From: Desulfurococcales archaeon
Lineage (GTDB): Archaea > Thermoproteota > Thermoprotei_A > Sulfolobales > Desulfurococcaceae
NCBI GenBank assembly: GCA_027064845.1
Contig: JAMOPC010000496.1
Coordinates: 1 to 5,678, forward strand
Direction of reading: 5' to 3'
Length of the DNA stretch: 5,678 bases
The notes below the pieces were generated by a model. It was given only the letters and a program-made list of their open reading frames with translations, did no database searches and was not told where the DNA came from. Shown piece by piece: positions 1 through 5,396 of the stretch. The position numbers and the translations under genes are program-made. How positions within the stretch are numbered: position 1 is the first letter of the stretch; each line of letters begins with the position of its first letter.

Positions 1-34
1 TGCTCCACTATGATTCTATAAGTTTTTAACTCTG

Positions 35-44
35 TATAAGTATT
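35..44 (+). promoter_or_regulatory. Candidate TATA element for the FKBP gene
   Basis: TATAAGTATT begins 52 nt before the ATG at 87, which would place transcription start near position 60-65 and leave a leader of about 20-25 nt that includes the ribosome site. The same 10-mer occurs on the minus strand upstream of egsA (2001 down to 1992), supporting its role as a core promoter element. A second weaker AT stretch, TTTTTAA at 23-29, is an alternative. This is inferred from spacing only. Nothing else is recognisable in positions 1-70, and the gene to the left is outside the window. Confidence 0.45.
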
Positions 45-71
45 GTATTCTAGGAAAATATTATTTATCCA

Positions 72-77
72 GAGGTG
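72..77 (+). promoter_or_regulatory. Ribosome binding site deciding the FKBP start
   Basis: GAGGTG matches the crenarchaeal Shine-Dalgarno core and lies 9 nt before the ATG at 87. An in-frame GTG at 75 overlaps this motif, so it is much less likely to be the initiation codon. The downstream ATG is therefore preferred. Confidence 0.7.
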
Positions 78-86
78 TGGGCAACT

Positions 87-863
87 ATGGGTTTTAAAGA
101 TGGTGACTTCATACTCATAGAATATACCGTGAGGGTTAAGGAGACTGGAAACATTGTTGATACGACTAGCGAAGAACTAGCTAAGAAAGAGAATATCTAT
201 GAGTCGGGAAGAATCTATGGCCCAGTACTTATAGTTATTGGGAAGGGATGGATCAACAAAGTCGTTGAGGATGCATTGAGAGAAATGAACGTGGGTGAAG
301 AGAAAACAATCGAGGTTCCACCAGAAAAGGCCTTTGGCCAGAGAGATCCGAGTAAGGTAAAAACATTTAGCCTTAGAGAATTTAGGAGGAGAAACATAAA
401 TGTTAAGGTTGGCGATGTACTCGACTTCGGCGGTGTTAAGGGGGTTGTTAAGAGTATTAGTGGTGGGAGAGTAGTTATTGACTTTAACCACCCATTAGCT
501 GGTAAGACTCTGCTTTACAAGGTAAAAGTTGTTGCTAAACTCGAGGATATCAAGGAGAAGATCAAAGCATTAGCTATTAGGCATCTACAAATACCCGGCG
601 AGGAGCTTGTAGTGGAATATGTTCCTGAGGAGAAGAAAGTAGTTATAAACATACCTACAAGGTATATTGCTAAGAAAGACATACAGTATGCCAAGATCTC
701 GTTGGTCACGGATATTTTAGACATGTTTAAGGAGGATGTAGAGAAAGTAGTATTTCAAGAAGTCTTTGAGAGGAAGAAGCCAAGCGAGAAGACGGAGAGC
801 GAAAAACAGAGTAGTGAAGAGAAAGAAGCCAAGAAAGCTAGTGAAGCATCTAGTGAAGCTTAA
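87..863 (+). CDS. FKBP-type peptidyl-prolyl cis-trans isomerase, long archaeal SlyD-like form
   Basis: A 258-residue cytosolic folding catalyst and chaperone by family: FKBPs isomerise X-Pro bonds, and SlyD-like members carry an inserted flap (IF) chaperone domain. The FKBP core starts at once (GDFILIEYTVRVKETG, residues 6-21, with D25) and continues to VPPEKAFGQRDP (77-88). The IF insert covers about 89-130, and the SlyD hallmark DFNHPLAGK is at 132-140. Residues about 151-228 form an extra C-terminal domain, as in 26-kDa archaeal FKBPs. Residues 229-258 are a disordered-looking Lys/Glu/Ser tail with no His-rich metal-binding end. No signal peptide or membrane segment is seen. The start at 87 follows GAGGTG by 9 nt; an in-frame GTG at 75 would add four residues. 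The segment GWINKVVEDAL (54-64) lacks the usual Ile-Pro-Gly and aromatic/Leu residues that line the prolyl pocket, so isomerase activity may be weaker. It ends tail to tail on egsA with a 4-nt overlap. Confidence 0.9.
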   Translation: MGFKDGDFILIEYTVRVKETGNIVDTTSEELAKKENIYESGRIYGPVLIVIGKGWINKVVEDALREMNVGEEKTIEVPPEKAFGQRDPSKVKTFSLREFRRRNINVKVGDVLDFGGVKGVVKSISGGRVVIDFNHPLAGKTLLYKVKVVAKLEDIKEKIKALAIRHLQIPGEELVVEYVPEEKKVVINIPTRYIAKKDIQYAKISLVTDILDMFKEDVEKVVFQEVFERKKPSEKTESEKQSSEEKEAKKASEASSEA

Positions 864-1924
864 ACAATACCTGTTTCTTTAACTAGTTTCCAAGCAGCTT
901 CTCTCGTTAACCCTTTTTCTCCAAGAATAGTGTATCTCTCGGGTCTTATCTTGTGAGCTATCGTTAGTGCTTCCACTATTTTCTCCGGGGGTATTCCTAT
1001 TTCTTTAGCAGTTACTGGCAATCCGATTTTCTTCATTATTTTTCTAATCTTTTTCCACATTGGGTCTCCGTAGAGGTATAACATCATTATTGTTCCAAGA
1101 GCTACTTGTTCTCCGTGAAGAGCTTTTCCAGGAGCTATAATGTCTAATGCGTGGCTGAATAAGTGTTCTGAACCACTAGCTGGTCTACTAGACCCAGCTA
1201 TACACATAGCCACTCCAGAGCTTATCAGTGCTTCTATGAGTATTCTTACTCCTTCCGGGTTATTGCTTCTTATTAGTTCGTGGTATCTGAGAACATGTTT
1301 AGCGCTGAGCAATGCTAGTTGTGCAGCATATTCACCATAGTATTCTCCCCTTAATCTATGAGCTAGTTGCCAATCCTTAACAGCTGTTAGCTTGCCTATT
1401 AAATCACCTACTCCTGCTCTTATAAGCCTAGCTGGGGCTTTCGAGATAATTTCTATGTCAGCGATAATGGCGTGAGGTGTTATTGTTTTAATACTCGTTG
1501 GTTTCTCAGTACCTTTTAAACTAGCGAATGGGGATGCTATACCGTCATGGCTTGGAGCTGTTGGTATGCTTACCATGTATCCATCGTTTACATATGCACC
1601 GTATTTTGCTATATCTATTGATTTCCCACCACCAACACCCATGAATACCTTTATTCCCTTCTCCTTCGCTTTCTCAGCTACTTCTTTCCCAGTATCTATG
1701 CTTGCATCATGTATAATCCATGATACTACATCATAGCCTTTATCTACAAGTACTTCTTCAACAACTTTGCCCGCAACACTGTACGTTTTAGGACCTGAAA
1801 CAATACCTATTTTAAGCTGTTTAGAAACCTTGATCTTCTCCAGGTACTCTGGTATATTGTTGAGTATATCGTAGCCGATAACTACTTTTAGAGGAAGAGT
1901 GATTTCGTGAACGTTTCTATACAA
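860..1924 (-). CDS. egsA: sn-glycerol-1-phosphate dehydrogenase
   Basis: Reduces dihydroxyacetone phosphate to sn-glycerol-1-phosphate with NAD(P)H, the step that sets the archaeal stereochemistry of membrane lipids; a soluble Zn-dependent enzyme of the iron-dehydrogenase fold. Positions here count from the TTG at 1954, giving 364 residues. The nucleotide-binding GVGGGKSIDIAK is at 106-117, the family block PTAPSHDGIASPFAS at 131-145, and predicted zinc ligands are D184 (AGVGDLIGK), H264 (SGSEHLFSH) and H280 (LHGEQVALG). All expected motifs are intact. The start is uncertain. The TTG at 1954 has no ribosome site. The TTG at 1924 gives 354 residues beginning YRNVHEITLP, closer to the usual family N-terminus, and has AAAGGG 8 nt before it, so I prefer it. 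The TATA-like element fits either start. It is divergent from psmB and convergent with the FKBP gene, so probably monocistronic. Confidence 0.95.
   Translation of the reverse strand: MYRNVHEITLPLKVVIGYDILNNIPEYLEKIKVSKQLKIGIVSGPKTYSVAGKVVEEVLVDKGYDVVSWIIHDASIDTGKEVAEKAKEKGIKVFMGVGGGKSIDIAKYGAYVNDGYMVSIPTAPSHDGIASPFASLKGTEKPTSIKTITPHAIIADIEIISKAPARLIRAGVGDLIGKLTAVKDWQLAHRLRGEYYGEYAAQLALLSAKHVLRYHELIRSNNPEGVRILIEALISSGVAMCIAGSSRPASGSEHLFSHALDIIAPGKALHGEQVALGTIMMLYLYGDPMWKKIRKIMKKIGLPVTAKEIGIPPEKIVEALTIAHKIRPERYTILGEKGLTREAAWKLVKETGIV
871..918 (+). terminator. Possible U-rich termination zone for the FKBP transcript, inside egsA
   Basis: Because the FKBP and egsA genes overlap at their ends there is no spacer for termination. 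The first pyrimidine-rich runs read by the + strand transcript lie inside the 3' end of egsA: GTTTCTTT at 873-880 and CCCTTTTTCT at 911-920. Archaeal termination often occurs at such U-rich runs without a stem-loop. Low confidence, because it rests on composition alone. Confidence 0.25.
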
Positions 1925-1932
1925 GACTAATA

Positions 1933-1938
1933 CCCTTT
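1933..1938 (-). promoter_or_regulatory. Candidate ribosome binding site for egsA
   Basis: On the minus strand AAAGGG precedes the TTG at 1924 by 8 nt. The match to the archaeal Shine-Dalgarno core is partial, but no comparable motif precedes the alternative TTG at 1954. It is the main nucleotide-level support for the shorter EgsA. Confidence 0.35.
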
Positions 1939-1976
1939 TGAATACTTGTTTCAAAGTACTATGTATGTTGAACCAG

Positions 1977-2001
1977 TATTAGTATTTATGTAATACTTAT
2001 A
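1977..2001. promoter_or_regulatory. Palindromic divergent promoter region between egsA and psmB
   Basis: The 10-nt arms TATTAGTATT (1977-1986) and AATACTTATA (1992-2001) match as an inverted repeat at 9 of 10 positions around a 5-nt centre. The right arm read on the minus strand is TATAAGTATT, a TATA-like element for egsA and identical to the one before the FKBP gene. The overlapping TTATAAC (1997-2003) can be read on the plus strand as a TATA box for psmB, predicting a start near 2025 and a leader of about 40 nt. The symmetry could reflect a dimeric regulator site or simply back-to-back TATA elements. Confidence 0.45.
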
Positions 2002-2052
2002 ACGGGTATTAAGCTATTTCATCTATTTTGAGGCAATAAACGTCTTAGACGC

Positions 2053-2058
2053 GGAGGT
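2053..2058 (+). promoter_or_regulatory. Ribosome binding site of psmB
   Basis: GGAGGT is a near-perfect archaeal Shine-Dalgarno sequence placed 8 nt before the GTG at 2067. It fixes that GTG as the start, and hence the short 11-residue propeptide. Confidence 0.8.
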
Positions 2059-2066
2059 ATTTCAGA

Positions 2067-2705
2067 GTGGTCGGGAGAGATAAGAAGATTAGTTCCAAAA
2101 CAACAACTGTAGGATTAGTTGTCGGCGATCACGTTGTTTTAGCCGCTGATAAACGTGCTACTGCTGATACTTTTATTGCTCATAAAATGGTTAAGAAAAT
2201 ACATAGAATAGATAAACATATTGCCATGACCATATCTGGTCTGGTAGCTGATGCTGAGATCCTTGTGGAGCAAGCTAGATATATTGCTAAAAAATATTTC
2301 CTAGATATTGGCTCACCTATAAAAATTAGCTCTCTTGCATCATATATGGCTTTACTACTTAATGCTTATCTTAGAAGTTCGCCGTTTATAGTTCAATTGC
2401 TCATAGGCGGATATGATCGTGGAGGGCCCCGTCTATATTATGTGGATCTATATGGTAGTATTAGTGAGGAAAAATACATGGCAACTGGTAGTGGTTCACA
2501 AGTAGCTTTAGGTGTTTTGGAACAAGGTTATAGGGAAGACCTATCACTAGATGAAGCTAAGGAATTAGCATTTAAAGCAGTAGCAACAGCTACTCTCAGA
2601 GACGGTTTTAGTGGTGAGGGGGTAGATATAGTCGTTATCGGTCCTGAAACCTATGTTGAAGAAACCAAGATGTTTAAGCAAAAGATAATTGTTTCTGAGA
2701 AATAA
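2067..2705 (+). CDS. psmB: Proteasome beta subunit (20S core particle)
   Basis: A 212-residue N-terminal nucleophile hydrolase that forms the inner beta rings of the cytosolic 20S proteasome and degrades unfolded or ATPase-delivered proteins. The segment TTTVGLVVGDHVVLAADKRAT (from residue 12) aligns without gaps to the known archaeal beta subunit N-terminus. T12 is the predicted mature Thr1, D28 equals Asp17 and K44 equals Lys33. The GSGS motif is at 141-144 and RDGFSGEGVD at 178-187 supplies the catalytic Asp and Ser. Ile at the position equivalent to 45 suggests a roomy hydrophobic S1 pocket like that of Thermoplasma. The odd feature is Lys11 where active subunits normally have Gly just before Thr1; propeptide removal may be slow or absent. 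Crenarchaea commonly have two beta subunits, one of which may be unprocessed, so this could be the structural one despite its intact active site. Its start is set by GGAGGT, 8 nt before the GTG. Confidence 0.95.
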   Translation: MVGRDKKISSKTTTVGLVVGDHVVLAADKRATADTFIAHKMVKKIHRIDKHIAMTISGLVADAEILVEQARYIAKKYFLDIGSPIKISSLASYMALLLNAYLRSSPFIVQLLIGGYDRGGPRLYYVDLYGSISEEKYMATGSGSQVALGVLEQGYREDLSLDEAKELAFKAVATATLRDGFSGEGVDIVVIGPETYVEETKMFKQKIIVSEK

Positions 2706-2714
2706 ATTCTCTGT

Positions 2715-2735
2715 AAGGAACAGGTTCTTTTTCTT
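2715..2735 (+). terminator. Hairpin plus U-rich tract after psmB
   Basis: Ten nucleotides beyond the psmB stop, AAGGAA (2715-2720) can pair with TTCTTT (2725-2730), including one G-U pair, around the 4-nt loop CAGG, followed by TTCTT (2731-2735). The U-rich run alone (2725-2735) would suit factor-aided archaeal termination. The stem is weak and AU-rich, so its contribution at high growth temperature is doubtful. Confidence 0.5.
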
Positions 2736-2744
2736 AGGGATAAT

Positions 2745-2754
2745 ATATATAAAG
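2745..2754 (+). promoter_or_regulatory. TATA box candidate upstream of the fttA operon (distal)
   Basis: ATATATAAAG is the best TATA-like match in the 201-bp gap between psmB and fttA, just past the psmB terminator. It predicts a start near 2775, giving a long leader of about 130 nt before the TTG at 2907. Long leaders are uncommon in crenarchaea, so either the leader is regulatory or a nearer promoter is the main one. Confidence 0.4.
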
Positions 2755-2790
2755 CTCATAGGTATTAAGTAAGAACTTGAGAATAATAAA

Positions 2791-2817
2791 TAATACACAG
2801 TTTTGTAGTAATACACA
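2791..2817 (+). repeat. Short direct repeat in the fttA upstream region
   Basis: TAATACACA occurs at 2791-2799 and again at 2809-2817, an 18-nt period. The copies sit immediately upstream of the proximal TATA-like element at 2826-2832, where an archaeal activator or repressor could bind. It may also be chance in AT-rich DNA. Confidence 0.3.
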
Positions 2818-2825
2818 TGTTTCTA

Positions 2826-2832
2826 TTTATAG
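2826..2832 (+). promoter_or_regulatory. TATA-like element upstream of fttA (proximal)
   Basis: TTTATAG would place transcription start near 2855 and leave a leader of about 50 nt before the TTG at 2907, a more usual length than the distal candidate gives. The match to the TATA consensus is weaker. I see no RNA gene or supported ORF elsewhere in 2706-2906. Confidence 0.3.
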
Positions 2833-2896
2833 CTAAACTCTGAAAAATAATGGAATACTAGACGTGTTTGTCCTATAGCGTTAACAGTGTAAGTGT

Positions 2897-2900
2897 GGTG
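2897..2900 (+). promoter_or_regulatory. Short ribosome binding site of fttA
   Basis: GGTG lies 6 nt before the TTG at 2907, and an in-frame TAG at 2904-2906 directly precedes that TTG, so no longer N-terminus is possible. The ATG at 2919 is a possible alternative but has no good Shine-Dalgarno motif. Confidence 0.4.
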
Positions 2901-2906
2901 TTGTAG

Positions 2907-4862
2907 TTGAAGAGAATAATGCTTGACCGACAGCGAGCAGATCTGTTGAGGAGAATACTTGAGGAAATACCACCAGACCTAATGCTCACTAATATAGAGT
3001 TCGAGGGACCGGAGATAGTTATTTATGTTAGGAATAGAAAAGCCATTGCAAAGTATCTTGACTTAGTAAAGAATATTGCTAAGAAAGTACGTAAAAGAGT
3101 AGTGCTTAGAGCAGATCCCGATGTAAGACTGCCTCCTGAAGAAGCTAAGAAGAAGATCCTTGAGATCGTTCCGAAGGATGCAGGTGTAGATCCTAATGGT
3201 ATAGTCTTCGACCATACTCTTGGAGAAGTATGGATCAAGGCGGAGAAACCAGGATTAATAGTTGGGAGAGGATCATATATTAGGCACTACATATTAGCAG
3301 AAACAGGGTGGAGACCTGAGCCTCAGAGAGCTTCTCCATTGGAATCAAAGGTTTTGAAAGTAGTTATGACTAATTTATTGAATCAGAGTGATTATAGATT
3401 AAAATTCTTGAGAATGATTGGTGAACGTATACATAGAGATGTTATCTTTAAGAACAATTATGTGAGAGTAACAGCTCTTGGAGGCTTTATGGAGGTTGGT
3501 AGGTCAGCAATACTGGTAGAGACTAGGGAGAGCAGGGTTCTTGTTGATTTTGGGATAAATGTTGGTGCTGGATCTGATTATAATAGAGCATATCCGTTCA
3601 TCGATATTGATCAATTGAGGCTTTCCGAGCTGGATGCTGTTATCATTTCTCATGCACACTTAGACCATATAGGCTTGGTGCCTCTTCTCTACAAGTACGG
3701 TTATCGTGGACCAGTATATGTTACAAAGCCTACTAGAGAGTTAATGGTTATTATGATCAAGGACTTGATCGAGGTTACTCAGAGGGAGGGGAAGTATTTA
3801 CCATATACTGAGAAGGACTTAATGACCACGATCCTGCATACTATCCCGTTAGAATATAATGAGGTAACAGATGTTGCTCCAGATATAAAAGTAACAATGT
3901 ATAATGCTGGTCATATCCTGGGATCGGCTATTGTACATTTACATATAGGTATGGGTTTACACAACATAGTTTATACTGGTGACTTCAAATACGCGCCAAC
4001 AAGACTCCTTGATAGAGCTAATGATAAGTTCCCGAGAGTAGAAACACTGATCATGGAATCCACTTATGGTGCTACTAAGCAGCAGAGTCGTAGAGAAGCT
4101 GAGGCGGAGCTAATAAACATTGTTAAGAGAACTATTGAGAGGAATGGCATAGTCTTAATACCAGTATTCGCTGTGGGACGTGGTCAAGAGATAATGCTTG
4201 TCTTAAATGATGCTATAAATAAGGGGCTTCTTCCACGTGTTGATGTCTTTATTGAGGGATTAGTTAATGAAGTAACAGCTATCCATACACAGTATCCAGA
4301 ATATCTGAATAGGAGCATCAAGGAAATGATCTATAGAGGCGAAAACCCATTCGTAGCTGATTACTTCCACATAATAGAGGGTGCTACGGCTAGGCCAGAT
4401 ATAGTGGAGACAAGACCATCAATAATTATTGCTACCAGTGGCATGCTCACAGGAGGACCAGCTGTTGAGTACTTAAAACTAATAGCAAGTGATCCACGTA
4501 ACAGCCTAGTATTCGTAGGGTATCAAGCCGAGGGCACTCTTGGTAGGAGGATAAAAGATGGTATGAGAGAACTCCATACAGTAGTTGATAACAAGGTTGA
4601 GATCATAAAGATTAACCTAGAAGTGTACAGTGTCGAAGGATTCAGTGGCCATAGTGATCAGAGCGAATTGTTAAGATATGTTAGAAACATTACTCCCAAG
4701 CCTAGAAACATTATATTAAATCATGGAGAACCAGCAGCCATTATGACCTTGGCAAGGCTTGTTTCTAGACTAGTACGTAATCCCAGCACGGGTTATGGAG
4801 CAAATGTATCCATATTTACTCCCTCAATACTTGACTCAATAAACCTAACTGTTCGTAGATGA
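2907..4862 (+). CDS. fttA: aCPSF1/FttA: KH-domain beta-CASP ribonuclease and transcription termination factor
   Basis: Archaeal homologue of the cleavage and polyadenylation nuclease CPSF73. In methanogens and Thermococcales this family cleaves nascent RNA at U-rich sites and terminates transcription as a homodimer. Domains of the 651 residues: KHa (about 1-72), KHb (73-142, loop GRGS at 120-123), metallo-beta-lactamase (about 180-390 and again near the end) and beta-CASP (about 400-560). All catalytic motifs are present: D214 (motif 1), HAHLDH at 249-254 (motif 2), H336 in GHILGS (motif 3), D359 in TGDFKY (motif 4), E384 (motif A), H582 in SGHSD (motif B) and H606 in LNHGE (motif C). The C-terminus (TPSILDSINL) resembles the family's dimerisation end, so the protein looks full length and active. 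The TTG start follows an in-frame stop; an ATG four codons later is the alternative. It is first in a tight operon, 6 nt before nadM. Confidence 0.95.
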   Translation: MKRIMLDRQRADLLRRILEEIPPDLMLTNIEFEGPEIVIYVRNRKAIAKYLDLVKNIAKKVRKRVVLRADPDVRLPPEEAKKKILEIVPKDAGVDPNGIVFDHTLGEVWIKAEKPGLIVGRGSYIRHYILAETGWRPEPQRASPLESKVLKVVMTNLLNQSDYRLKFLRMIGERIHRDVIFKNNYVRVTALGGFMEVGRSAILVETRESRVLVDFGINVGAGSDYNRAYPFIDIDQLRLSELDAVIISHAHLDHIGLVPLLYKYGYRGPVYVTKPTRELMVIMIKDLIEVTQREGKYLPYTEKDLMTTILHTIPLEYNEVTDVAPDIKVTMYNAGHILGSAIVHLHIGMGLHNIVYTGDFKYAPTRLLDRANDKFPRVETLIMESTYGATKQQSRREAEAELINIVKRTIERNGIVLIPVFAVGRGQEIMLVLNDAINKGLLPRVDVFIEGLVNEVTAIHTQYPEYLNRSIKEMIYRGENPFVADYFHIIEGATARPDIVETRPSIIIATSGMLTGGPAVEYLKLIASDPRNSLVFVGYQAEGTLGRRIKDGMRELHTVVDNKVEIIKINLEVYSVEGFSGHSDQSELLRYVRNITPKPRNIILNHGEPAAIMTLARLVSRLVRNPSTGYGANVSIFTPSILDSINLTVRR

Positions 4863-4868
4863 TGAATT

Positions 4869-5396
4869 ATGACTGTTAAAAGAGTAGTTTTTCCCGGGAG
4901 GTTCCAACCTTTTCATAAAGGACACTTATATGCTGTCAAGAAATTGTTAGAAGAATATGATGAAGTAGTAATAATTATTGGTTCTGCTCAGGAAGGATAT
5001 ACCTGTAAGAACCCTTTCACTGCTGGCGAGAGATTCGAGATGATACATAGGACTCTAGAACATGAGGGTATTGAGAGGGAACGATATTGGCTGGTACCAG
5101 TACCGGATATTAATAAGCCCCTCGCATGGACATCATACATTGTATCAATGATACCACGCGTAGAAGCCGTGGCTTCGGGAAACCCTCATGTCCTCTACTT
5201 GTTCAAGTGGTTTGGTTTGAAAACTATAGAGCTAGACTTATTACTTCCTGAAAAGTACTGTGGGACAAGGATTAGGGAATTAATGTGTAAAGGGGATGAG
5301 TGGAGAAAATATGTTCCCGGACCAGTTTCTAAGTTTATTGATGAAGTAGATGGAGTTGAACGTGTGAGGAGATTGTGTCTTGGCAGATGTTATTGA
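4869..5396 (+). CDS. nadM: Nicotinamide-nucleotide adenylyltransferase, archaeal NadM type
   Basis: Joins NMN and ATP to form NAD+ and pyrophosphate, the last step common to de novo and salvage NAD synthesis; cytosolic and usually hexameric. The 175-residue length fits the family. The nucleotidyltransferase signature GRFQPFHKGH is at 10-19 (HxGH at 16-19). GSAQEG (38-43), NPFTAGER (48-55), SGNP (103-106) and the C-terminal phosphate-binding motif YCGTRIRELM (130-139) all match the archaeal enzyme. The last of these usually reads SGTxxR, so Cys131 replaces a Ser. Cysteines are frequent (46, 131, 140, 170, 174), with two in the final six residues. An in-frame TGA at 4863-4865 makes the ATG at 4869 the first possible start. 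There is no strong ribosome site, so translation is probably coupled to fttA, 6 nt upstream. The last 17 nt overlap rtcA, so part of the tail is constrained by that gene's start. Confidence 0.95.
   Translation: MTVKRVVFPGRFQPFHKGHLYAVKKLLEEYDEVVIIIGSAQEGYTCKNPFTAGERFEMIHRTLEHEGIERERYWLVPVPDINKPLAWTSYIVSMIPRVEAVASGNPHVLYLFKWFGLKTIELDLLLPEKYCGTRIRELMCKGDEWRKYVPGPVSKFIDEVDGVERVRRLCLGRCY
5366..5371 (+). promoter_or_regulatory. Ribosome binding site of rtcA inside nadM
   Basis: GAGGAG lies 8 nt before the TTG at 5380, within the last codons of nadM. An in-frame TGA at 5365-5367 rules out a start further upstream. This strongly supports the TTG as the rtcA start. Confidence 0.7.

Noticed and set aside
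1..8. Possible divergent minus-strand gene beginning GTG at 8
   Set aside because: Only two full codons would be visible and there is no way to test the frame; not supportable from this window.
75..86. GTG at 75 as the FKBP start
   Set aside because: It overlaps the GAGGTG ribosome site itself. The ATG at 87 has ideal spacing and gives the usual FKBP N-terminus.
177..491. Minus-strand open frame of about 104 codons inside the FKBP gene
   Set aside because: It lies wholly antisense to a well-supported FKBP domain, has no family features and no ribosome site; a shadow frame.
2565..2816. Minus-strand open frame of 83 codons across the psmB end and intergenic region
   Set aside because: The product is rich in Tyr/Leu/Phe runs typical of antisense AT-rich DNA, it overlaps psmB, and it has no support as a gene.
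2777..2836. Tiny 19-codon reading frame from a TTG near the predicted start of the distal fttA promoter
   Set aside because: It has no ribosome site, low-complexity AT-rich codons (Asn/Ile) and no recognisable product; chance is the simpler explanation.
2706..2906. tRNA, C/D or H/ACA guide RNA, or CRISPR repeat in the intergenic region
   Set aside because: I found no cloverleaf arms, no paired C and D boxes, no ACA-tailed hairpin and no repeated spacer-like units beyond one 9-nt direct repeat.
4859..4865. ATGATGA matches the C box of a C/D box guide RNA at the fttA-nadM junction
   Set aside because: No D box (CTGA) lies at a suitable distance downstream (none in about 4866-4930), and the site is explained by the fttA stop and nadM start region.
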